Below are positions 1 to 6,754 of a stretch of 7,153 nt of DNA, one piece after another. The position numbers were made by a program, and so were the translations under genes. The notes under the pieces were generated by a model. That model was not told the origin of the DNA and made no database searches. It was given only the letters and a program-made list of their open reading frames with translations. Source of the stretch: Verrucomicrobiia bacterium (GTDB lineage Bacteria > Verrucomicrobiota > Verrucomicrobiia > Limisphaerales > UBA11358); contig JASHVW010000001.1 of NCBI GenBank assembly GCA_030044395.1, positions 1-7,153 on the forward strand, written 5' to 3'. Each line of letters opens with the position of its first letter. Positions within the stretch are counted from its first letter, which is position 1.

Positions 1-469
1 TGCAATGGTTGCCGCTGTCGGCGACGAAGACCGTCCCATTCGTTGCCACGGCGATCCCCAACGGCGAGCTGAACAGCGCGCCACCCGCCGCACCGTCGGC
101 ATAGCCGCCAAAGCCGGGCACGCCGGCAACGGTGGAAACCGCGCCGGCCGGTGTGATTTCGCGGATGGTGTTATTGCCGGTATCGCTGACGAAAAGATTT
201 CCATTCGCGTCAAACGCCAATCCGCTGGGCGCATCAAATTGGGCATTGGTGCCAGTGGCGTTCACACTTCCGGCGACGCCCAGGTCTCCGGCAAACGTCG
301 TCACCACGCCGTTGGTGGTGACTTCACGGATGGCGTCGTTTTCCGAATCGGCCACGAAGAATTGGCCGTTGGGACCCGCAACAATCGCGGCCGGATCGTC
401 GAACATCGCATTGGTGCCCGTGCCATCCGCCGCGCCGCTGACCAGCGCCTGACCGGCCAACGTCGTCAC
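1..469 (-). repeat. Three tandem 165-bp NHL repeat units, the last incomplete
   Basis: The units are 305-469, 140-304 and 1-139 (cut by the window edge). They keep an exact 165-bp period without insertions. At protein level the conserved positions are the L/F/V-A-G opening, the F-x-x-P turn, the F-V-A/S-D strand and the N-x-x-I-R-E strand. DNA identity is clearly lower than protein similarity, so these are old protein repeats and not a recent DNA duplication. Confidence 0.8.
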
Positions 470-535
470 GGAATCCTGCGCCCGGAGCGCCGCGGCGGGC
501 AGGAGCAATAACACTATGGCGGCTGACGTTTTCAT
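1..535 (-). CDS. Secreted NHL-repeat beta-propeller protein, C-terminus beyond window edge
   Basis: I translated the minus strand from the ATG at 535-533; 178 residues are visible and the frame stays open to base 1, so the C-terminus is missing. Residues 1-19 form a signal peptide: Lys2, hydrophobic core AIVLLLLPAAAL, and a likely cut after R-A before Gln20. From residue 23 the protein is built of repeats of exactly 55 residues (23-77, 78-132, 133 onward). Each has a TTLAG-type opening, a G-T-N-A-x-F-x-x-P turn, a G-x-x-F-V-A/S-D strand and an N-x-x-I-R-E strand. This is the NHL-repeat pattern, whose known members fold as beta-propellers for protein or ligand contact. The start overlaps the cytochrome stop in ATGA, which implies co-translation and a role linked to the cytochrome. 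No catalytic residues, haem motifs or lipobox are visible. The function is not known; an exported scaffold or partner is inferred. Confidence 0.88.
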   Translation of the reverse strand, partial: MKTSAAIVLLLLPAAALRAQDSVTTLAGQALVSGAADGTGTNAMFDDPAAIVAGPNGQFFVADSENDAIREVTTNGVVTTFAGDLGVAGSVNATGTNAQFDAPSGLAFDANGNLFVSDTGNNTIREITPAGAVSTVAGVPGFGGYADGAAGGALFSSPLGIAVATNGTVFVADSGNHC

Positions 536-542
536 TCGCCTT
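532..542 (-). promoter_or_regulatory. ATGA stop/start overlap with weak Shine-Dalgarno
   Basis: The TGA of the decahaem cytochrome (534-532) and the ATG of the NHL gene (535-533) share bases in an ATGA junction. An AAGG stretch at 542-539 lies only three bases before the ATG, a short spacing for a Shine-Dalgarno site. Translation of the NHL gene is therefore probably coupled to the end of the cytochrome by reinitiation. The junction also supports the chosen NHL start. Confidence 0.7.
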
Positions 543-3500
543 GTCGCATCAATCGTTCGGTTTCGGGTGGCGGAGCCGGGGCTTCGTTTTCCCCGGCCGC
601 GGACTGGAATGTTTCCGTGGGGGCCAGTTCCCGACCGGAGCGAGTCACCAACCCGCCGCCGCGCGTGGAAACGTTCTCGACGGTGTAAATCCGGCCGTCG
701 CGTTCGTAAAATTTTTGCATTTCATCCAGATGAAATGGACGCGAACCACGACGCCCGAAGACCACCGTTTGGTTCCCGCTTTCGTCCACGACACGGTCGC
801 GGTCAAGCCCGCGCGATACGGCCAGGGCGGGCGCGCGCGTGCGGAAGGTGGCGATGAGTTTCGGATTCGGAACGGGGCTGAAGCCCGCCGCACCGGGAAC
901 GTTCTCTGGCGAAATCAATTGGATGACCCGCAGGCCGTTCCGGCCATCGGCGACGAGCGCGAATTCCGAGGCGCTGATGGAACCGACTTGCACGGCGCGC
1001 GTGTCAGTAAGCTGCCCGTCCGCATTATAGAGCCGTTCGAGGCGGGGTTTTTCGGGGTTGGTGATGTCAATGAAGGCGAGGCCGTCCTGGCCGTCGGCGA
1101 CATAGGCATACGTCCGCGCGAGATAGAAGCGCCGGGCATTTTTCAGAGGCACAAACGCGCCGGGAATCAGCCGCGGCTTCGCCGGCTCGGTGATGTCGAG
1201 CACCTTGAAGCCCTCGTCGTCGGTTACGAACAGGTATCGGAATTGCACCCCGACCGCGCGCGGATTTTTCAGTCCGGCGGTCACTTCGCCGGCCAGGGCG
1301 GGCGCGGCCAGCGAATCGTTGCGCAGTCCCACGACAAATAGTCCATTTTTGCCCACGACATAGAGATTCGTTCCCGCCATGAATGAATCCATCGCCCCGG
1401 TCAATTTTCCGCCCGGATTGAAGCGGATGATTTTTTCGCGGCTGAAGAAGTTGTTATCCGGGTCGCCATCGAGCAGCGTTCCGACGGTGACCATCACCAG
1501 CCCTTCCTCGCGGTCGGTCACGAAGACCCAGGCGTAAATCGGACTGACCGCCTGCTCCTCGTTTTCGGGACGATGAGAGCGGAGCGGATCGTCCGCGAGC
1601 GTGGTCGGCAGCGTCACGCTCGTCGCAAATTTGGTGGGCACGTAAGTGCTCTGGCCCAGCGGCGAAACTGGCGCGGAGGTGATGCGCTGGGAAAACCCCT
1701 TGTTGTCAATATTCGCCACGTCAAAAACGCGGAAGCCGCCCGCGCCGTTGGCGGTGTAGAGATATTCGCCGCGCAATTGCAGGTCGAGAATGTTGTCTGC
1801 ATCCTCATGATACGCCTCGTCGAGTTCGCCATGGTTTTCGATGGTGAATTTCCGGAAATCATCCGGGTACGCCAGCCGTTGCAAATGGCTGCCGTACGCG
1901 GCCTGCGGCTCCTCCTGTTCCGTCCAGGCGACGGCGTCCAAACCGCCCCTGCCTTCGCCCACGTAGGCAAAGCGCCCGAAGAAATTAACGGTGCCGGCGC
2001 CAAAACCGAGCAACGACGCCATCCAGGCATTATTGTCATTGGCGTCCGAAAGGTGGCAGTCCTCGCAATTTTTGGTGGTGCCCACCCCGCTGGTGGTGTG
2101 GAGAAACGCCGGGTTGAAAGCCTGGCCGCTGAAACCCTCGGCGCTGATGGTTTGCTGTTGCGAATACACCCACTCGCGGTTCGCGTTCTGCGAACTGACG
2201 AGCACGGCGGATGACGACCGGATGACCGCCATGCGATGGTCCTTGTAAGTTGCATCAATGCCGAGTTGGAACACGTCGTCGCGGACAACCTCCGGATTGT
2301 AACTGGTGAAATTGCGCGTGTTGATGCCCTCAAATTTGTTGAGCGCGACACGTTCATTCGCCCGCATCGGGAGATGACAGCCAAAGCAGGAGGTCGCCCA
2401 CGAGGTATGACAGACCTCGCAATTGATGTTCGAATTGTCGTGCGCCAGTTTGCGCGGACAATCCGTTTTTGGCACGACGCCCCAGTTCACGCCGTCGCGC
2501 AGCAGCGTTTTGGCATAGGCGGACGCGGGATCATAATGCGATGACTTCGGGTCAATCGTGTCCACCGTCTGCGGAATTTCCCAGACCAAATCCGGCGTCA
2601 TCATCGAGCGTTGATACAATTTTTGTCCGACCCAAAAAAAACGCGGGCCCCAGGGCGTGTTGCCGGCGCGCAAATCCACCTGCCCACCGTTGCCGCTGGT
2701 GACGAGCGTCGGCCGCTTCTCAATCGTCCCGTGGCAGTCAATGCACTCGATGGTCGTGGCCGCGCGCGATTCGCCGTAAAGCAGGCCGTCGCCGTGCACG
2801 TCCGCGTCGAAGTGGCAGTCCACGCATTGCATTCCGTGCCGCAGATGTTCGTCTTCCAGATGAACCGCCCTGGCGAATTTGTCCGCGTCGCTGAACGGGA
2901 CAATGTTGCCGTCGCGATCCAGCAGATTGCCCCGGCGGTCATGGAGGAATACGGCGCGGAAGATCCAGCCGTGCCCGTGATAATCGGCGAATTGTGTGTC
3001 CTTCAATTTGGTGTTCAGTTCGGCGACCTTTTCCAGAAAATCGAGATTGCCCCAAAGCCCCCGCGCGGCGGCGGCTTCCGGATTGTTTTCAACCGACCGG
3101 GCCAGTTGCGCCGGAGTCGGATTGACCTGGTTGGTCGGATACATCAATTCACCGTCGGTTTCCTCGTCCCACCACGTGTATCCGAGATACGTATTGACGA
3201 ACAAATTGCCCTGGTGCATGTGGCAGGTCATGCATTGGCTCGATGGAATGGAGCGCGTGAACTGGTGGATAATGGGATGGCCGCGCTCGTCCTTGCGGAT
3301 GGCTTTGTCGCCGGTGAAGCTCAAGCCCTGGTTGCCGTATTTGTAATACCAGCCGGAATCCGTCGGCGAACGGTCATTCGCATAAACGACATGGCAGGCC
3401 GTGCAACCGCTGCTGCGGTAATCACCCGGATGGTTGTTCGAGCCGAGAAAATCCAGCAACGGATCGTTCAACCGTGTTTTCTGCAAATTCAAAAACACCG

Positions 3501-4350
3501 GGTCGGTCCGGTTCAACGTGCCAAGCCCCCGATCACTCAACCGGTGCGCGGGACTGCCGGGTTCCTCGAAGGGATCAGGGTTGCCCAGCGACAGAGGCTT
3601 CTCCTGGCCGCGTTCGAAAATGCGCAAAATGTTGCCCGGCTGGCTCTCTTCAAAATGCGGCAGCGGCTCAATGAACGGGAGGATGCCGAACTGCTCCGTC
3701 ATCTCCGGCGTAACGGGAATGGGACTGTCCAGCCGCAGCGGCACACCGTCCGCGCCGTAAGCCTGGCCAAAACGATAATTTTTCTCCGGGAACGAGCCGT
3801 TGTTGTAAAGCGCCGCGCCCCACAGCATCGCGCCGTGGCGCATGATGCTGTGGCTGACTTCCTGGACAATTTCGCCGTGGCACAGGCCGCAGGCCTTTTG
3901 CGCCACGCGCAAATCGCCGGGGTTGACGAACTGGATGAATTCCGGCGACTCGTGGTTGAGCAGCACGGACGAGTCGTTTGGCAACGCCGAACTTTGCCAG
4001 AAGATGGGATTGCGCGGCGCCACGTGCGCCTCGCGTTCGGTGAGGTCGGGCGTGGCGTTGCCGCCGTGGCAATCCGTGCAGCCGAGCACGACGTTCGGCG
4101 AGGCATGCATCGGTTCTATCCCCGCGTGACATTGCAGGCAGCCGCGCGATTTGGCGTCGGCGGCGGCTTGCGATTGGTCAATCCAGTTTGGCGGCGGCAG
4201 GCGCACCGCGGGATTGGGTGGCAATTCCTTCGGCACGGAAATGGCCGGGCCGGAGCCATCGCTTTGCGCGAAGAGCGCCAGGCCGCTGGCGAGCCATCCC
4301 GCCGCCGCCAGCGCGGCGCATCTTCGGGGTCGGTTTGGATTCGTTTTCAT
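532..4350 (-). CDS. Secreted decahaem c-type cytochrome fused to an LVIVD-type beta-propeller
   Basis: The protein has 1272 residues. Residues 1-28 are a Sec signal peptide: an Arg/Lys-containing n-region, a core from about 12 to 27, and A-Q after it. There is no lipobox cysteine, so the mature protein is probably not a lipoprotein. Ten canonical CXXCH sites covalently bind haem c: at 71, 91, 154, 316, 373, 509, 536, 644, 655 and 762. A further 22 histidines lie between residues 80 and 760, enough for bis-histidine ligation, though the pairing cannot be read. Haems are widely and unevenly spaced (162 residues between the third and fourth), unlike the compact decahaem MtrA. Residues about 790-1150 carry seven LVIVD-like units of the form Y-V-x-x-G-x-x-G-L-x-V-x-D. 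Residues 1151-1272 are a tail ending in a proline-rich stretch that I do not recognise. The start lies two bases after the porin stop and the stop overlaps the NHL gene. Long-range electron transfer at the outer membrane is inferred; a reductase or oxidase activity is possible. Confidence 0.93.
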   Translation of the reverse strand: MKTNPNRPRRCAALAAAGWLASGLALFAQSDGSGPAISVPKELPPNPAVRLPPPNWIDQSQAAADAKSRGCLQCHAGIEPMHASPNVVLGCTDCHGGNATPDLTEREAHVAPRNPIFWQSSALPNDSSVLLNHESPEFIQFVNPGDLRVAQKACGLCHGEIVQEVSHSIMRHGAMLWGAALYNNGSFPEKNYRFGQAYGADGVPLRLDSPIPVTPEMTEQFGILPFIEPLPHFEESQPGNILRIFERGQEKPLSLGNPDPFEEPGSPAHRLSDRGLGTLNRTDPVFLNLQKTRLNDPLLDFLGSNNHPGDYRSSGCTACHVVYANDRSPTDSGWYYKYGNQGLSFTGDKAIRKDERGHPIIHQFTRSIPSSQCMTCHMHQGNLFVNTYLGYTWWDEETDGELMYPTNQVNPTPAQLARSVENNPEAAAARGLWGNLDFLEKVAELNTKLKDTQFADYHGHGWIFRAVFLHDRRGNLLDRDGNIVPFSDADKFARAVHLEDEHLRHGMQCVDCHFDADVHGDGLLYGESRAATTIECIDCHGTIEKRPTLVTSGNGGQVDLRAGNTPWGPRFFWVGQKLYQRSMMTPDLVWEIPQTVDTIDPKSSHYDPASAYAKTLLRDGVNWGVVPKTDCPRKLAHDNSNINCEVCHTSWATSCFGCHLPMRANERVALNKFEGINTRNFTSYNPEVVRDDVFQLGIDATYKDHRMAVIRSSSAVLVSSQNANREWVYSQQQTISAEGFSGQAFNPAFLHTTSGVGTTKNCEDCHLSDANDNNAWMASLLGFGAGTVNFFGRFAYVGEGRGGLDAVAWTEQEEPQAAYGSHLQRLAYPDDFRKFTIENHGELDEAYHEDADNILDLQLRGEYLYTANGAGGFRVFDVANIDNKGFSQRITSAPVSPLGQSTYVPTKFATSVTLPTTLADDPLRSHRPENEEQAVSPIYAWVFVTDREEGLVMVTVGTLLDGDPDNNFFSREKIIRFNPGGKLTGAMDSFMAGTNLYVVGKNGLFVVGLRNDSLAAPALAGEVTAGLKNPRAVGVQFRYLFVTDDEGFKVLDITEPAKPRLIPGAFVPLKNARRFYLARTYAYVADGQDGLAFIDITNPEKPRLERLYNADGQLTDTRAVQVGSISASEFALVADGRNGLRVIQLISPENVPGAAGFSPVPNPKLIATFRTRAPALAVSRGLDRDRVVDESGNQTVVFGRRGSRPFHLDEMQKFYERDGRIYTVENVSTRGGGLVTRSGRELAPTETFQSAAGENEAPAPPPETERLMRQGE
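916..1977 (-). other. LVIVD-like beta-propeller domain, about seven units
   Basis: Units of the pattern hydrophobic-Y/F-V-x-x-x-x-x-G-L/F-x-V-hydrophobic-D recur at residues about 792-809, 861-877, 939-956, 993-1009, 1037-1053, 1079-1095 and 1128-1145. The clearest are YLFVTDDEGFKVLDITEPAK and YAYVADGQDGLAFIDITNPE, which match the LVIVD repeat style (DITNPxxP after the strand). Seven units fit a seven-bladed propeller, but the linkers vary greatly in length and the first units are degenerate. The first unit begins about 25 residues after the tenth haem motif, so the two domains are directly joined. Confidence 0.7.
2053..4140 (-). other. Decahaem domain: ten CXXCH haem c attachment sites
   Basis: In protein order the motifs are CLQCH, CTDCH, CGLCH, CTACH, CMTCH, CVDCH, CIDCH, CEVCH, CFGCH and CEDCH. 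Three close pairs (71/91, 509/536, 644/655) suggest stacked haem pairs, joined by longer segments. The only cysteine of the mature protein outside these motifs is Cys631, thirteen residues before the eighth motif. I confirmed the first motif (4140-4126) and the eighth (2421-2407) directly on the DNA. Confidence 0.93.
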
Positions 4351-4355
4351 GGCTA
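4351..4355 (-). promoter_or_regulatory. Two-base porin-cytochrome junction without Shine-Dalgarno
   Basis: The porin TAG stop (4355-4353) is followed by two bases and then the cytochrome ATG (4350-4348). The preceding bases, CGATTTTAGCC, hold no purine-rich ribosome site. Reinitiation by ribosomes finishing the porin is therefore the likely route of translation, which would tie cytochrome and barrel synthesis together. Confidence 0.6.
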
Positions 4356-6698
4356 AAATCGCAACGTCACGGCAAGCAGGCCGCTGTAGGGAAATTCGCC
4401 GGAATTGGCGATGGAACCGCCGCCGTCAAAACCGGGTATCGGGTTCGGATTGGTATCATAAATTTGGTGATAACCGAGCGCCGGAATCAGCACGCCGAAG
4501 CCGGCGGAAAAGATGATGTTGTCCGTCAGCAAGGGCCGGTATTGGAAGCCGAGACTTAAATCCCATCCGACGTCCCGGTCAATGTTGGGCGTCATCAACG
4601 CCGTCTCAATCGGATCGGTTTCGGCGAAACGGATGTAATTTGCGTTGAGAAACGACCGCAGTTTCGGCGTCAGATCAAATTCGGCCCCGAGGCCAAAAAT
4701 ATAAACGCCGGGATTCACGAAGTTTGCCTGCCCTTCAGTCTTGCTCGTCCGCAAATCCGGCACCAGGCTGTCGGCGTCCTTCAAGTTCACCATCGTCCCG
4801 CCCAGGTTGAATCCCTGACGCGACCAGAAACTGAACGGACCGCCCGTAAAATTCGGATTGTCCACGATGGTATCGAACCCGCTGCCCGTGCCGCCGGTGG
4901 TGTGGTTGTCGCCGGACGCGTAAAAGAATGACGCCTTGTACCGCACCCAGTTGAGGTCGTAGGAAACTTCCACCGCGCCCATTTGCGCGTTGATGTTCAC
5001 CGGCCCCCCGGCCAGGCCGTTGAAATCGTCGCGGCCAAACGCCTGGTAAAACTGGTGGGACACATTCAGCCGCCCGATGTGGCCATCGCCGCCCCAGCCG
5101 GCATAATAGGCCGTCACGTCATGCGGCCGTACCGTGCCCAGCGGCTCCGGCCGCACGATGAAGCCGTTGTCATCGTAATGCACGCCGCCGTGGTCGAAGT
5201 TCGCCAAAAAACTCAGTTCCCCCGTATAGCCCGGCGCCAGGAAGTCCTGGCGGTATAGATTGGCAATGAGCACGTCCTGATTGCGGTTATTGAAGGTGTT
5301 TAATTCCGAGTCGGTGTCCTTCTCGCGCATATCGAATCCCGCGAGATTATATTGGTAAAGATTGTTGTCAAAATTGCCGAAGAGCCGGACGCCGAGGTTG
5401 ATGTCGTTGAAGAGGAAGCCGCGGAAATCCGCGTTGAACGGCTGGTTGCCGATGCGCAGCGACATGAAATCGTAATTATCCGACAAATCCAGCAGGTGAA
5501 ATTCCACGAAGGCCTGCTGGAGGGAGAAATAAGTGTTGAGCCGGTCGGTGGACATCGTTCCGCGGTAGTTGTTTGCCGGGCCGACCTGGCCGCCGAGCAG
5601 GGTGCCGATGTCGCCGGGATTTTGCACGAAGCCATTGGACGGCGGCGGCGTGTTGTTGCTCAGCGACCCCGTCGGGCTGGGAGACACGACGCCGTTTTCC
5701 TGCGCCTGGAGATAATTCACGTTGAATACCGGCTGAATGTCCACCGCCCAGGTCACCGGCCGAAACGCGGTGTCGCCTTGAAAAAAATCCACCTCGAATG
5801 CCAGGTAATTCTGGATGCTCAATTCCTCGCCTTCGCCGTAGAATTCGTATTCGCCCGGCACCGCGCCGCTGACGCCACTCGCCGTCGGCACCCGCCGGAA
5901 CTCCGTCACCGTCTCCGCCGAGGCCGTCAGGTCGAGAAAAATGTCCTGTCCGATGACCGGCACGTCGCCTTTCAACACGCTCTGGTGGTAGGGCGCCCAG
6001 AGCAGCGGCTCCGGCGTTTCATAAGGCTGCTCGGTCACGCCGCTGGTGTAGCGTTCCCACGGCACGAACCCGATGCGCCAACGATTGGGCTGCGGCACGG
6101 TGTTCGTCGGATAATCCCCCGGTTGCAGCGAATACTTTGGATAGCCGAAATCCGGATAAATCTTCAACTCACGCCGGGTGTCCCAGCGTGGCAACGCCAG
6201 CCCGTTGGTGAGCGGTTCCATGCCGTAGCCGCCCGGCTCCGGCTTCGCGGGCGGAACAAATTCCTCCAGCCGCGCGCCTTCACGCGGCAATGCCAGGCCC
6301 GGCGGGATCGGCGGCGGCGTGAAGATGGGCGGCGCCGTCGGCTCGATGAACAGCGCGGGCGGCGCATTCGTCTGCGGACGGAAACTCGCGCCGGGGTCGG
6401 GGTTGAAAATCTCCGGCGATGCGGGCGGTGTATTGCTGCTGACGATGACGCGCTGCGTCCAGAGAAAATCCGTCTGTGGAAGCGGCGGCCATTCCACCGC
6501 GTTCGGATCGGGATTGAAAATCTCCGGCGACAGCGGCGGCGTGTTGGTCGTGAACGCCTGATACGGCTTGAGCCGGTTCAGGTCGTTCGTGGCCGCGAGT
6601 CCGGCCCCGTCACTTTTCAGCGGCAACGTCAACATGGCGGCGCAACCGCACAGAAACGGTTTCCCCAAGCTCCTGACCTGGCGCGTCCTTGCTGACAT
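4353..6698 (-). CDS. Outer-membrane beta-barrel protein, probable porin partner of the decahaem cytochrome
   Basis: The frame is open from a TTG at 6734, but I choose the ATG at 6698-6696, giving 781 residues. This start puts a signal peptide first: basic n-region with three Arg and one Lys in residues 4-13, hydrophobic core about 14-26. Residues about 50-205 are proline-rich and contain a 37-residue-spaced duplication. From about 236 (Y-H-Q-S-V-L-K-G-D) to the end the chain alternates polar and hydrophobic residues, is rich in Tyr, Phe, Asn, Asp and Gly, and ends in L-L-A-V-T-L-R-F. That terminal aromatic is the usual Bam recognition signal of outer-membrane barrels. The only cysteines, 17 and 19, are in the signal peptide. 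About 540 residues would suit a barrel of twenty or more strands, as in MtrB- or OmbB-type porins that house a cytochrome. The family assignment is from architecture and context; a plain channel or carbohydrate porin cannot be excluded. Confidence 0.88.
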   Translation of the reverse strand: MSARTRQVRSLGKPFLCGCAAMLTLPLKSDGAGLAATNDLNRLKPYQAFTTNTPPLSPEIFNPDPNAVEWPPLPQTDFLWTQRVIVSSNTPPASPEIFNPDPGASFRPQTNAPPALFIEPTAPPIFTPPPIPPGLALPREGARLEEFVPPAKPEPGGYGMEPLTNGLALPRWDTRRELKIYPDFGYPKYSLQPGDYPTNTVPQPNRWRIGFVPWERYTSGVTEQPYETPEPLLWAPYHQSVLKGDVPVIGQDIFLDLTASAETVTEFRRVPTASGVSGAVPGEYEFYGEGEELSIQNYLAFEVDFFQGDTAFRPVTWAVDIQPVFNVNYLQAQENGVVSPSPTGSLSNNTPPPSNGFVQNPGDIGTLLGGQVGPANNYRGTMSTDRLNTYFSLQQAFVEFHLLDLSDNYDFMSLRIGNQPFNADFRGFLFNDINLGVRLFGNFDNNLYQYNLAGFDMREKDTDSELNTFNNRNQDVLIANLYRQDFLAPGYTGELSFLANFDHGGVHYDDNGFIVRPEPLGTVRPHDVTAYYAGWGGDGHIGRLNVSHQFYQAFGRDDFNGLAGGPVNINAQMGAVEVSYDLNWVRYKASFFYASGDNHTTGGTGSGFDTIVDNPNFTGGPFSFWSRQGFNLGGTMVNLKDADSLVPDLRTSKTEGQANFVNPGVYIFGLGAEFDLTPKLRSFLNANYIRFAETDPIETALMTPNIDRDVGWDLSLGFQYRPLLTDNIIFSAGFGVLIPALGYHQIYDTNPNPIPGFDGGGSIANSGEFPYSGLLAVTLRF
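6394..6546 (-). repeat. Imperfect 111-bp-spaced repeat coding TPPxSPEIFNPDP twice
   Basis: Copies at 6505-6546 and 6394-6435 are offset by exactly 111 bases (37 codons), so the frame is kept. The central 18 bases (TTGAAAATCTCCGGCGA plus the preceding G or A context on the plus strand) are nearly identical, and the proteins read NTPPLSPEIFNPDP and NTPPASPEIFNPDP at residues about 52-65 and 89-102 of the barrel protein. The intervening residues differ. Confidence 0.8.
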
Positions 6699-6705
6699 CG
6701 CCGCA

Positions 6706-6734
6706 ATAAGAAATTGTTTATTTTGAGAAAGCAA
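6706..6734 (-). promoter_or_regulatory. Candidate sigma-70-like promoter for the porin-cytochrome operon
   Basis: On the minus strand TTGCTT (6734-6729) is followed by a 17-base AT-rich spacer and TCTTAT (6711-6706), each matching four of six consensus bases. Transcription would start close to the ATG at 6698, giving a leaderless or very short-leader message, which fits the lack of a Shine-Dalgarno site there. It lies in the 56-bp divergent spacer 6699-6754, the only room for promoters of both transcripts. I see no clear operator or terminator in this spacer. Confidence 0.3.
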
Positions 6735-6754
6735 GCCCTTATCTTCGCATCACG

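Noticed and set aside
5..511. A 168-codon plus-strand open frame at the left edge
   Set aside because: The minus strand over the same bases encodes a signal peptide and regular NHL repeats, and the plus-strand translation has no domain features.
2611..4356. A 581-codon open frame on the plus strand, antisense to the cytochrome
   Set aside because: Its product is rich in Arg, Ala and Val, has no domain pattern or signal, and the opposite frame contains ten CXXCH motifs. The open frame follows from GC-rich codons on the other strand.
6639..6650. LCGC in the barrel signal peptide as a lipobox
   Set aside because: Too few hydrophobic residues precede it and the hydrophobic core continues past it; a barrel ending in Phe is not expected to be a lipoprotein.
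5352..6695. A 447-codon plus-strand open frame opposite the barrel gene
   Set aside because: The translation is Arg/His-rich with no recognisable domain, and the minus strand encodes a complete signal peptide, barrel and terminal Phe.
6696..6734. TTG at 6734 as the start of the barrel gene
   Set aside because: It would add twelve residues before a signal peptide that already begins properly at the ATG at 6698, and it overlaps the best promoter candidate. It is not fully excluded.
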